Origin: Aeromonas veronii bv. veronii
GTDB lineage: Bacteria > Pseudomonadota > Gammaproteobacteria > Enterobacterales > Aeromonadaceae
Direction of reading: 5' to 3'
Assembly (NCBI RefSeq): GCF_000820225.1
Contig: NZ_CDDK01000018.1
Coordinates: 124,001 to 188,000 of the forward strand
Length of the DNA: 64,000 nucleotides
Below the pieces are notes generated by a model, which was given only the letters and a program-made list of their open reading frames with translations, ran no database searches and was not told the DNA's origin. Shown here piece by piece: positions 8,351 to 15,767 of the stretch; position 1 is the stretch's first letter; each line of letters opens with the position of its first letter. The translations under genes were made by a program, and so were the position numbers.

Positions 8351-9033
8351 CGTGCGGGTGTCCGGCTTGGCTGTTCGAGCTGGGGAATGATGTAGCCGAC
8401 CCCGCGAATGTTGCGGATGAGGTCGCTGTAGAACTTCTTGCGCAGATGGTGGATATGCACCTCTACCGCGTTGCTCTCGGCGCCTTCATCCCAGCCGTAG
8501 AGACTCTGTTGCAGCTGATCCTTGCTCAGCACCCGGCCGCTCTGGCTGATCAGCTCCTGCAGCAACTTGTATTCGTGGGGGGTGAGTTTGACCGCCTCCC
8601 CCTGATAGGTGACCTGCTGGGATTCGGGATAGATGAGGATGTCGCCATACTCCAGTACCGCCTGAGCCTGCCCCTTGCTGCGACGAACCAGGGCGCGCAG
8701 GCGGGCGTTGAGCTCCTGCAGGGCGAAGGGCTTGACCATGTAGTCGTCGGAGCCGGCATCGAGACCGACCACCCGATCGTCCAGCGCATCGCGGGCGGTG
8801 AGGATCAGCACAGGCAGTTGGTGTCCTTCACGCCGCAACTTGCGCAGCAGGCTGAGGCCATCGATGTCGGGCAGGTTGAGATCGAGGATCAGGGCGGCGA
8901 ATTCGTCGCTCTTGAGGGCTGCCAGAGCGGGCAACCCCTGTTGCAGCCAGTCCACCGTGTAGCCGCTATGGCGCAGTGCATCCTGCATGCCATCCCCCAG
9001 CATCACATCATCTTCCACCAGCAGGATCCGCAT
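8347..9033 (-). CDS. OmpR-family response regulator, QseB/PmrA-like
   Basis: A 228-residue regulator. The receiver domain (1-120) has acidic pocket EDD, phospho-acceptor in LILDLNLPDIDG, the TAR switch and PFAL near Lys. The C-terminal winged helix (about 128-220) has LTPHEYKLLQELI and VEVHIHHLRKKFY, the OmpR recognition helix region. It closely resembles QseB/PmrA. Members of that group bind direct repeats of CTTAAT/CTTAAG-like half-sites five bases apart, and exactly such a site lies upstream of the first gene of this locus (13564-13580). The kinase gene follows with a four-base overlap. The upstream gap of 130 bases holds a hairpin. Confidence 0.94.
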   Translation of the reverse strand: MRILLVEDDVMLGDGMQDALRHSGYTVDWLQQGLPALAALKSDEFAALILDLNLPDIDGLSLLRKLRREGHQLPVLILTARDALDDRVVGLDAGSDDYMVKPFALQELNARLRALVRRSKGQAQAVLEYGDILIYPESQQVTYQGEAVKLTPHEYKLLQELISQSGRVLSKDQLQQSLYGWDEGAESNAVEVHIHHLRKKFYSDLIRNIRGVGYIIPQLEQPSRTPAR

Positions 9034-9102
9034 TCTTTTCTCCCTGTTTGTTGGGTGTGGCGATCTGGCTCAGCGCCAGGGCGTGCCGTGGCATAAACAA
9101 CC

Positions 9103-9132
9103 CTGCCCACCAGTATGCAAGCTGGTGGGCAG
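9103..9132. terminator. Hairpin between TPR gene and response-regulator gene
   Basis: A perfect 11-base inverted repeat, CTGCCCACCAG and CTGGTGGGCAG, around an eight-base loop. Only a weak T-rich tail (TTGTTTATG on the minus strand) follows. It could partly terminate the biosynthetic-type genes and lower read-through into the two-component genes. Confidence 0.6.
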
Positions 9133-9163
9133 AGTTTAAATAGTTCTTTGATCCATCAGGGTT

Positions 9164-9796
9164 TTATAGCTTGGCCAGCCGATCGCGGATCTCCATTCTG
9201 CGCCCTTCGTCGGCCACTTCGCGACCCGGGCGGGCCGGGGCGGCCAGCGCCTTGTCGAGGTAGGTTTTGGCCTCGGCCTTGCGACCCTGATCCAGCAGGA
9301 AGTCACCGTAGAAGAAGTTGGGGTCGATGCCATCCGGATTGATGGCCAGCGCCTGCTTGAGCAGTTGCTCCGCCTTCTCGTCATCGCCAAAGCCGACCGG
9401 CCAGCCGGGCACCTGATAGTAGAGGGAGCCCAGACTGGTATAGGCGGAGCCGTCCAGCGCCTTGGGATCCTGTTTGAGTGCCAGCTCCAGCTTGGCCTTG
9501 GCCTCTTTCACCAGAGCCAGTGCCCCCAGCCCCCCTTTGGCCCCCGCCCAGGTGCTCTTGACGATGGCCGACCAGATCAGCAGATCGGCGCGAAAAGGCT
9601 CCTTGGCGCTGGCCGCTTCGGCTTGGGTGCTCAAGGTTTCGAGGCAGCTCTCTTTCGCCTTGCCGCTCTGTTGATACTGGCAGACGGCCCACTGTTGCTG
9701 GATGGGGATGAGGGCATCATCCGCGGCCATGACTGAGGTGGATCCCAGCAGGATGGCGATGGCACAAGAGGTCACTGATTGACGGAAAAAGTTCAT
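9164..9796 (-). CDS. Periplasmic tetratricopeptide-repeat protein
   Basis: A 210-residue protein with a signal peptide (MNFFRQSVTSCAIAILLGSTSVMA, cleavage at about 24). The body is helical, with TPR-like units: ALALVKEAKAKLELALKQDPKA, EKAEQLLKQALAINPDG and GRKAEAKTYLDKALAA. The segment YYQVPGWPVGFGDDEKAE recalls TatT/T-component TPR proteins, but this is a loose resemblance. Its start lies one base from the stop of the SDR gene, so the two are translationally linked. As the only exported soluble member of the locus, it may handle or bind the product outside the membrane (inference). An in-frame upstream extension is rejected because the signal peptide starts at 9796. Confidence 0.85.
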   Translation of the reverse strand: MNFFRQSVTSCAIAILLGSTSVMAADDALIPIQQQWAVCQYQQSGKAKESCLETLSTQAEAASAKEPFRADLLIWSAIVKSTWAGAKGGLGALALVKEAKAKLELALKQDPKALDGSAYTSLGSLYYQVPGWPVGFGDDEKAEQLLKQALAINPDGIDPNFFYGDFLLDQGRKAEAKTYLDKALAAPARPGREVADEGRRMEIRDRLAKL

Positions 9797-9797
9797 A

Positions 9798-10667
9798 TTA
9801 ATGCTCCTTCTTGGTCGGGATCGGGCGGGACAAGTCTGGTTGTGGCGCACTGTTGGCGCCGGCATCAGCCGTCCCTGGCTGAAGATGACGGGCATAACGT
9901 TTGATGATCGGCAGCTGTCTGGCCAGCGCCTTGTCGACGATGCTGGGCAGCAGGGCATTGAGCCGCACGAACAGTTTTTCCGGCCAGCCGAGCCAGCTGC
10001 GGCGGGTTTCGTTGCACAGGGCGATGACCGCCTCTTCGGCCACCTCCTGCGGGCTGTCGGTCTGGGTGCCGAGCGCTGCATTCATCTCGTAAGCGGCCTC
10101 AGAATTGAGCTTGGTGCGGGTGGCGCGGGGGGCAAAGTGCAGCACCTTGATGCCGCTCCCCTCCAGCTCCCGTCCCAGCGCTTCGCTAAAGCCGCGCAGG
10201 GCAAATTTGCTGGCGCAGTAGACGCTGTAACCGGGGTAGCCGATGCTGCCCAGGCTCGACCCCATGTTCATGATGATCCCCGGCTTGCGCATGGTTGGCA
10301 GCAGGGCACGGGTGAGCTGGATGGGCGCCTCGATATTGAGCAGCAGCTGGCGCTCCACCTGCTCGAAGCTCTGATCTTCCAGCCAGGCAAACTGGTTGCA
10401 GCCAGCGTTGTTGATCAGGATGTCGATCCCATCCTCCAGCGCAGGGTGTTGCAACAGCTTGGCCCGCTCCTGCGCAGAGCCGAGGTCGGCGAGCACCACC
10501 TGATGGCGCTCGGGATGAGGCAGTGACTTGCACAGCCGCTCCAGTGCCGGACCGCGACGACCGTGCAGCAGCAGGTGTGCCCCCTGGGCGGCCAGCTCCT
10601 GCGCCAGCTCCTCACCTATGCCACCGCTGGCGCCGGTGAGCAGCACGAGTTTCCCTTCAAGGTTCAT
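9798..10667 (-). CDS. Short-chain dehydrogenase/reductase (SDR)
   Basis: A 289-residue classical SDR. The cofactor motif TGASGGIGEELA is near residue 13, NNAG follows, the catalytic Ser sits in NMGSSLGSIG, and the Y-x-x-x-K is YCASK. It is longer than a minimal SDR (about 250), with a C-terminal extension containing basic and Pro-rich residues. It would reduce or oxidise a carbonyl or alcohol using NAD(P). It lies 34 bases after the putative diiron oxidase gene and one base before the TPR gene. Substrate specificity cannot be read from the sequence; in context an acyl-derived intermediate is the natural guess. Confidence 0.9.
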   Translation of the reverse strand: MNLEGKLVLLTGASGGIGEELAQELAAQGAHLLLHGRRGPALERLCKSLPHPERHQVVLADLGSAQERAKLLQHPALEDGIDILINNAGCNQFAWLEDQSFEQVERQLLLNIEAPIQLTRALLPTMRKPGIIMNMGSSLGSIGYPGYSVYCASKFALRGFSEALGRELEGSGIKVLHFAPRATRTKLNSEAAYEMNAALGTQTDSPQEVAEEAVIALCNETRRSWLGWPEKLFVRLNALLPSIVDKALARQLPIIKRYARHLQPGTADAGANSAPQPDLSRPIPTKKEH

Positions 10668-10701
10668 GGTGTGGGTTCCCTTTTTGCTGTCTGCTGCCGA
10701 C

Positions 10702-11355
10702 TTACGGCGTGGCGGTGAGGTTGTAGAGCATCTCGCCGTAGAGGCGATAGACCACCTTGGCCCCGTGGATGATGGCGGCCTGATCTGCCGGGCTCTCGAC
10801 CTTATCCATCAAGGATTCAAAAAACTTGAGGTGCTCCTGATCCAGGGCGCCGTGGGAGCTCAGGTAACTCATCGCCTGGGGTGGCAGGCCGAGACCCTTT
10901 TTCAGCTGGTCGGCGACGGTGAGGGCGATGGCCACGCTGGTGCCTTCCAGCACCTGTACCATGCCGAAGAAGCCCATGGGGTTGCCGCGCTGGATCTGGT
11001 CGTAGAGGAAGGCGACCATCAGCTCGATGGGCAGCCCCGGCTGGCCGTGGCGCACCGCCTCGGCATCACCGCCACAGGCGCGGATATCGTTGAGGATCCA
11101 CTCCTGATGGCCATACTCCTCGTCGATGTACTCGGCAATGGCGCCGCGCACCCACTCGTACTCCTGACCCAGCTTGCCGCCAGTTGCCATCAGCAGCGGA
11201 ACTGTGTGGCGCACGTGGTAGTAAGCCTGCGCCAGAAAGGCGAGATAGGTGTCACGGCTGATATCGCCACGGCGACAGGCTTCGATAATGGGGGCGTTGA
11301 ACAGATGCTCACGCTCCTGAGCAGTGGCTTGTTGCAGAGTCTGATAGAAGCTCAT
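10702..11355 (-). CDS. Haem-oxygenase-fold putative diiron oxidase (TenA/PqqC-like, 'iron-containing redox enzyme')
   Basis: A 217-residue all-helical protein of the TenA/PqqC/CADD-like group. Candidate metal ligands are visible in the order typical of haem-oxygenase-like diiron oxidases: E79/E80 with H83 (EEYGHQEW), E137 (LEGTS), then H168, D172 and H175 (H-x3-D-x2-H in HGALDQEH). Known relatives use such sites to oxidise fatty acids, amines or aromatic amino acids. Start at 11355 has AGGAG seven bases upstream, and the ATG overlaps the stop of the ligase gene (ATGA), which shows translational coupling. It therefore probably acts on the ligase product or an amide made from it. Exact reaction unknown. 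Confidence 0.8.
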   Translation of the reverse strand: MSFYQTLQQATAQEREHLFNAPIIEACRRGDISRDTYLAFLAQAYYHVRHTVPLLMATGGKLGQEYEWVRGAIAEYIDEEYGHQEWILNDIRACGGDAEAVRHGQPGLPIELMVAFLYDQIQRGNPMGFFGMVQVLEGTSVAIALTVADQLKKGLGLPPQAMSYLSSHGALDQEHLKFFESLMDKVESPADQAAIIHGAKVVYRLYGEMLYNLTATP

Positions 11356-12848
11356 GACGATTCTCCTGTAAGGCATTGGCTGATTTGCCGGGAAAAGTGT
11401 TGGTAAATCTCGCTGCGACGGGGGCGCCCGTTGGCGGTCAGCAGCCCGGGATGCTGGTCGAGTACCACCGGCAACCAGTGGTGCAGGCGGGCATAATCGG
11501 GCAGCCGCTGGTTCAGACCGGCGATCTGGCGGGGCAGATCCGCCTCTTTGCCCGGAAGGGGCTGGATCAGCGCCACGTTGGCAGGCTGACCATCGCCAAA
11601 CACCACGATGCGGGCGATGGCGGGGCAGAGCTGGGCCTCGGCCTCCACCCACTCTGGCGAGAAGTTGCGGCCAAAGGCGGTGATCTGGACATTCTTCTTG
11701 CGCCCGGTGATATGGAGGTAGCCTTCTTCATCGAGGTGGCCCTGATCGCCTGTGGCGATCTGCATGGCAGAAGGTTCGCCTGTGGCGATCTGTTCGGGAG
11801 TTGGTTCGTTGCTGCCGAGATAGCCCAGCATGGCACTGCCGCTCACCATAATTTCGCCGTCGCTGGCGATGGTGACCTGACAGTGGGGCAGGGGGCGGCC
11901 GACGCTGCCGAGCTTGTCAGCATCCGGGCTGTTGAGCGCCACAACGGAGCCACACTCCGAGAGGCCATACCCTTCGTATACCGGCAGGCCGAGCTGGCGG
12001 GCATGTTTGATCAGGTCGGGTGCTACCTTGCCGCCACCGACGGCAATAAAGCGCAGGCTCTTGAGCTGCTGGGCCAGCGTCGGGGTGCTGGTGCAGAGCG
12101 CCAGCAGCAGGCGCAGCAGTTCGGGGACCAGCACCAGACTGTGGGTCGGCCAGCGCAGCAGGGCCTCCCCCAGCATGGCTGGATTGAGCGAACTGGATCC
12201 GGTGAAACCGAGCTCCCCGAGGGACGGAATGCGGCTGCAGGCGCCGGTCAGCAGCGGCACATAGAGGCCGGTGATGTTCTCAAGCAGGGTGGCCAGCGGC
12301 AGCAGGGTCAGGTGTTTTTCCACCTTGGCTGGCGCGACACGCTCGGCCAGCGCATGGCTTACCGCCATCATCTGGGTCAGTGACAGGCAGACGCCCTTGG
12401 GCTGGCCCGTGGTGCCGGAGGTGTAGGTGATCTTGGCAGTGCCCTTGGGCAGCGCCGGTCGATTGGCCGGGATATAGCGCCAGAGCGGCAGCTCGCCGGT
12501 GATCAGCGAGAGCGGCTCGGCGGCATGCCACCCCTGATGATGTGGGCCCACCAGCGCATCGGCGCCGCTGCTCTCCAGCAACCAGGCCTGCTGGGCCTGA
12601 CTGAAGAAGTGGGGCACCGGAATGACCACGATACCGGCACGGGTGCAGGCGAGATCCAGCAGCGCCCAGGGCAGGCCGTTGTCCAGTTGCAGCGCCAGAC
12701 GGCTGATGTCGAGCTGTTGCAGCTGGCTGGCCAGGCGCTGGATCTGTTGCCACAGGGTCTGGTAATCGAGACGCTGCTGGCTGTTCAGCAGCGCAGGGGA
12801 TTGCGGATCCTCGTGGGCATGTTTGGCGATGGCGTCGAACAGGCTCAT
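11352..12848 (-). CDS. AMP-binding acyl-CoA ligase / acyl-adenylating enzyme
   Basis: A 498-residue ANL-superfamily enzyme that adenylates a carboxylic acid, often a fatty acid, and passes it to CoA or another acceptor. The P-loop-like core is ITYTSGTTGQPKG (about 145-157), then YEGYGLSECG and the hinge region TGDQGHLDEEGYLHITGRKKN. Just before the hinge a ten-residue unit beginning QIATG occurs twice (17-bp exact direct repeat at 11746-11762 and 11776-11792). Its start overlaps the hemolysin-family gene by four bases and its end overlaps the diiron-oxidase start. A long- or medium-chain acyl substrate is inferred. No carrier-protein domain is fused. Confidence 0.9.
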   Translation of the reverse strand: MSLFDAIAKHAHEDPQSPALLNSQQRLDYQTLWQQIQRLASQLQQLDISRLALQLDNGLPWALLDLACTRAGIVVIPVPHFFSQAQQAWLLESSGADALVGPHHQGWHAAEPLSLITGELPLWRYIPANRPALPKGTAKITYTSGTTGQPKGVCLSLTQMMAVSHALAERVAPAKVEKHLTLLPLATLLENITGLYVPLLTGACSRIPSLGELGFTGSSSLNPAMLGEALLRWPTHSLVLVPELLRLLLALCTSTPTLAQQLKSLRFIAVGGGKVAPDLIKHARQLGLPVYEGYGLSECGSVVALNSPDADKLGSVGRPLPHCQVTIASDGEIMVSGSAMLGYLGSNEPTPEQIATGEPSAMQIATGDQGHLDEEGYLHITGRKKNVQITAFGRNFSPEWVEAEAQLCPAIARIVVFGDGQPANVALIQPLPGKEADLPRQIAGLNQRLPDYARLHHWLPVVLDQHPGLLTANGRPRRSEIYQHFSRQISQCLTGESS

Positions 12849-13519
12849 TGGGCGCACCTTTTTTGATGGGTCTGGTTATCACTGCTCTCGCCAGCATCGT
12901 CAAACAGGGTTGGCATGGGGGCCAGCAGATTGAGCAGCAGGCTGCTCTGGGCCAGCACCTCGCGCCCCTGATTTATGTCGCCCACCATCACCTTGGGTTG
13001 GCAACGGTAGTACTCACCCCAGGCGTCGGCGTCGGCTCCCACCTGATGGGCCTGGGCGGGAGCCAGCTCCACCGGATTGAGTTGCAGGCGGGCAAAGCTG
13101 TTGCGCAGCTTGGCAGTGCCGGTAAAGACCACGTAGTCGAGGGCGTTTTCACACAGCAGACGACACAGGGCCGCGAACATCAGTCGGGCATTGCCCGGCT
13201 CGCTGCAGGCCAGATTGCCCACTTCGATAATGCGGTTGCGTGCCGGATAGACCCCGAGGCGGGTGTTGATGGCGGCCTCGATGGGTTGCTCCAGATACTG
13301 TTCCAGATAGAGAGCCCCCTCATTGGCATGATTGAGACCACAGGCGCCGACCAGCGTCCCGTCCGCCCGATAGAGCCCCAGCAGACAGGGGAGAAAATGG
13401 GGGATGCGGGCGTTGAACTCGAGGGTGTAGGCGGCCTGGATATAGGTTTGCAGCGCCATGACCTGCTGCGGGGACTTGGCTAGCAGCAATCGGTAGGGGG
13501 CCTGGATCTCGATGGTCAT
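12845..13519 (-). CDS. 'Thermostable hemolysin' family protein (acyltransferase-like)
   Basis: A 224-residue member of the T_hemolysin family (named after Vibrio delta-VPH). There is no signal peptide and no membrane segment, so a classic pore-forming toxin is unlikely. The family is, as far as I know, placed in the acetyltransferase-like superfamily that includes LuxI-type synthases. Visible blocks are FNARIPHFLPCLLGLY, GACGLNHANEGALYLEQYL, RIIEVGNLACSEPGNAR and LDYVVFTGTAKLRNSF, which resemble an N-acyltransferase core. It is the first gene of the seven-gene locus and overlaps the ligase gene by four bases. An acyl-transfer role using the ligase product is the best inference; hemolysis should not be assumed. 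Confidence 0.85.
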   Translation of the reverse strand: MTIEIQAPYRLLLAKSPQQVMALQTYIQAAYTLEFNARIPHFLPCLLGLYRADGTLVGACGLNHANEGALYLEQYLEQPIEAAINTRLGVYPARNRIIEVGNLACSEPGNARLMFAALCRLLCENALDYVVFTGTAKLRNSFARLQLNPVELAPAQAHQVGADADAWGEYYRCQPKVMVGDINQGREVLAQSSLLLNLLAPMPTLFDDAGESSDNQTHQKRCAQ

Positions 13520-13563
13520 GGGTGACTCCTTCTCTTGCGATGGTTTGAGAGTAAAAGGGCAAA

Positions 13564-13580
13564 CTTAAGAAACCCTTAAG
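13564..13580 (-). promoter_or_regulatory. PmrA/QseB-type direct-repeat box upstream of the hemolysin-family operon
   Basis: CTTAAG-AAACC-CTTAAG: two hexamers with a five-base spacer, the form bound by PmrA/BasR-class regulators. It ends 45 bases upstream of the start at 13519. On the minus strand a TACTCT-like -10 follows about ten bases after the second hexamer, so the box lies where an activator would contact polymerase. The regulator at 8347-9033 belongs to that class and sits in the same locus. The divergent methyltransferase gene starts 84 bases away on the other side. Confidence 0.65.
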
Positions 13581-13663
13581 GAGCAAAAAAAGTTGTCAGC
13601 GAGGCTGCGGGCAGGCAATCTGCGCCGCTGTTATCCAACAGGAAGCCCCCAAGAGGAACCGCC

Positions 13664-14311
13664 ATGTCATCCACCGTCAGCTGCCCCCTGTGTGCCAGCC
13701 ATCGCAGTTATCCCCTGCCGGTGGCTGGCAAGCGCTATCATCGCTGCCTCGCGTGCGAGCTGGTCTGGCTGGATGAGGCGGATCATCTGGATGAGGCTGC
13801 GGAGAAGGCGGTCTATGACGGTCACGACAACCAGGTTGATGATCCCCGTTATCGCACCTTTCTGATGCGGGCATTTGGTGAGGTACTGAGTCGGGTGCCA
13901 ACTCCTGCCAGTGGCCTCGATTTTGGCTGTGGCCCGGGCCCAGCGCTGGTGGCGATGGGGCGTGAGGCGGGTTACGACATGGTTGGATATGACAAGTTCT
14001 ATGCCGACTTTCCCGAGTTGCTGACGCGTCAGTATGACTTCATCACCAGTACCGAGGTGATAGAGCATATCGCCGAGCCGCGCACGGTGCTGGCGCAGTT
14101 GTGGGATTGCCTCAAGCCTGGTGGCCTGTTGGTGTTGCAGACCCAGCGGGTACTCAGTGACGAGCGGTTTAAAAGCTGGCGCTATCGCCACGACCCGACC
14201 CACATAATCTTCTTTGCCGAGGCATCGTTTCAGGTGTTGGCCGCTCGCTGGCAAGCCGAACTCAGTTTCCCCCACGCCGATGTGGCGGTATTGCAGAAAG
14301 GCACGCCCTGA
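13664..14311 (+). CDS. Class I SAM-dependent methyltransferase with N-terminal zinc-ribbon
   Basis: A 215-residue protein. Cys7 and Cys10 (SCPLCAS) and Cys28 and Cys31 (RCLACEL) form a zinc-ribbon-like N-terminus. A Rossmann methyltransferase of the UbiG/Methyltransf_23 type follows, with motif I DFGCGPGPALVAMG, a VIEHIAEPRTVLAQL block and LKPGGLLVLQTQ. The start has AAGAGGAA upstream. It is divergent from the hemolysin-family operon and shares its 144-base promoter region. The target (small molecule or tRNA) cannot be told. It ends within its own terminator. Confidence 0.88.
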   Translation: MSSTVSCPLCASHRSYPLPVAGKRYHRCLACELVWLDEADHLDEAAEKAVYDGHDNQVDDPRYRTFLMRAFGEVLSRVPTPASGLDFGCGPGPALVAMGREAGYDMVGYDKFYADFPELLTRQYDFITSTEVIEHIAEPRTVLAQLWDCLKPGGLLVLQTQRVLSDERFKSWRYRHDPTHIIFFAEASFQVLAARWQAELSFPHADVAVLQKGTP

Positions 14312-14322
14312 GGCGTGCCTTT
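14297..14322 (+). terminator. Terminator overlapping the methyltransferase stop codon
   Basis: An 11-base stem, AAAGGCACGCC with GGCGTGCCTTT, and a four-base loop. The left arm lies inside the coding sequence and the TGA stop is in the loop. Confidence 0.7.
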
Positions 14323-14350
14323 GTCTGTTACTCGTCGGATTCGCCCGGCA

Positions 14351-15739
14351 TTACTCCTTGTAGCCCTTGTCCTGCCACTGGTAGTACATCAAGGCAGATT
14401 TGACGCCGATTGACTTGAACGGCTCTGGCGGCAGCCACATCGGCAGGGTCTGCTCGGCGTGGTTGAACCAGGGGTGCTCCTTGCCCTGATAGAGGCTGGC
14501 CACAATATCGCCAAACAGGAAGGAGAGGTTGATGCCGTGGCCGTTGTAGCCGAGGGCGTAGTAGATGTTCTTGTGATCCCCCATTACCCCCACTGCTTCG
14601 GTGCTGTCGCCGGTCATGCCGAGTACCCCGTCCCACACCTGTTCAAATTTGATCCCCTTGAGGGCCGGATAGAGGGTCACCAGCTCGGTCATCATCATCT
14701 CGCTGACCCGATTGAGATCGCCCTTGTAGTTGAGGCCGTCGTTGAAGACGTACTCGGCATTGCCACCACCGATGACGATGCGGTTATCCGGGGTCAATAC
14801 CAGATGGAACAGGATGTTGCGGGGGTCGTAGTAGGGCACCCGACTCTGCCACTGGATGGCGGCCAGCTGCTTTTTGGTGAGCGGCTCGGTGACGGCGCTC
14901 TGGGCGTGTACCGGAAAGACCCGGCTGCTGAAGTAGCCAAGTTTTGAGGTATAGCCATTGGTCGCCAGCACTATGCTGTCGGCGGTCACCTTGTACTTGT
15001 CGGCTACATTTAGCTCGATCTGCTTGCCCTCCTTGATCCCCATTACCGGGCTCTGTTCGTAGATGGTAACGCCCGCCTGCTCCACCGCCTTGCACAGGGC
15101 ATTGACCAGTTTCATGGCGTGTACCTGACCGCCATTGGGGTCGTAGACCGCCCCCACGTAGCGATCGGTGCCGAGTTTTTCCTCTGTGGTATCGGCGTTC
15201 CAGTACAGGAGCGGGATGCCGAGGCGATTGGCGGTTTTCACATAGTCGCGGTACTCGGCTATATCCTCCTCATCGAGGATCGCCTCCACATAGCCATCGA
15301 GCTTGAGGTTGGCCTCGACGCCGGTTGAGGCCACCAGCGCCTGCAGCTTGCGCATGCTGGCGACGGTGAGATCGTAGTGACGCTTGCTCGCATCCCCCTC
15401 TTCGTAGAGGTCCATCACCTCGGAGCCCGGCAACACCATGCCGCCGTTGCGGCCCGAGGCACCACTGCCCACCTGCTTGGCTTCGAAGATGGCGATCTTG
15501 AGCGACGGATTGGCTTTGGCCAGATGCCAGGCGCTGGAGAGGCCGCTGTAGCCGCCACCTATGATGGCGATATCCACCTTCAGGTCTTGCGCCAGCGGGG
15601 CGCTCTCCTCTGCCGGTTTCTCCTTGAACCAGTAGCTGGTGTTGGGCTCAAAGTCGCTCATCTTGGGGCCGCAGGCGGCGAGGAAAAAACAGCTGATGCA
15701 CATGGTCAACGCTCGTTGGCAAAGGGTGGTCGGATTCAT
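14351..15739 (-). CDS. FAD-dependent amino-acid/amine oxidase (DAO family) with lipoprotein signal
   Basis: A 462-residue DAO-family flavoprotein. The FAD motif DIAIIGGGYSGLSSAWHLA is at about residues 53-71, with E in IAIFEAKQVGSGASGRNGG, a pattern seen in glycine/D-amino-acid oxidases and PuuB-like enzymes. Unusually, the N-terminus has a lipobox: ISCFFLAAC-GPK, with Cys at about residue 24, preceded by a hydrophobic stretch. This predicts export and lipid anchoring of the flavoenzyme. It lies 28 bases after the six-TM ABC-domain gene, so the two form an operon probably controlled by the divergent TetR regulator. Substrate unknown. GGAG precedes the start. Confidence 0.85.
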   Translation of the reverse strand: MNPTTLCQRALTMCISCFFLAACGPKMSDFEPNTSYWFKEKPAEESAPLAQDLKVDIAIIGGGYSGLSSAWHLAKANPSLKIAIFEAKQVGSGASGRNGGMVLPGSEVMDLYEEGDASKRHYDLTVASMRKLQALVASTGVEANLKLDGYVEAILDEEDIAEYRDYVKTANRLGIPLLYWNADTTEEKLGTDRYVGAVYDPNGGQVHAMKLVNALCKAVEQAGVTIYEQSPVMGIKEGKQIELNVADKYKVTADSIVLATNGYTSKLGYFSSRVFPVHAQSAVTEPLTKKQLAAIQWQSRVPYYDPRNILFHLVLTPDNRIVIGGGNAEYVFNDGLNYKGDLNRVSEMMMTELVTLYPALKGIKFEQVWDGVLGMTGDSTEAVGVMGDHKNIYYALGYNGHGINLSFLFGDIVASLYQGKEHPWFNHAEQTLPMWLPPEPFKSIGVKSALMYYQWQDKGYKE

Positions 15740-15767
15740 CTTCTACTCCGGTTACAGATACAAAATA

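Noticed and set aside
12845-13519. Calling the T_hemolysin gene a secreted cytolysin virulence factor
   Set aside because: No signal peptide or membrane-active segment is present, and its operon partners are metabolic enzymes; the family name is historical.
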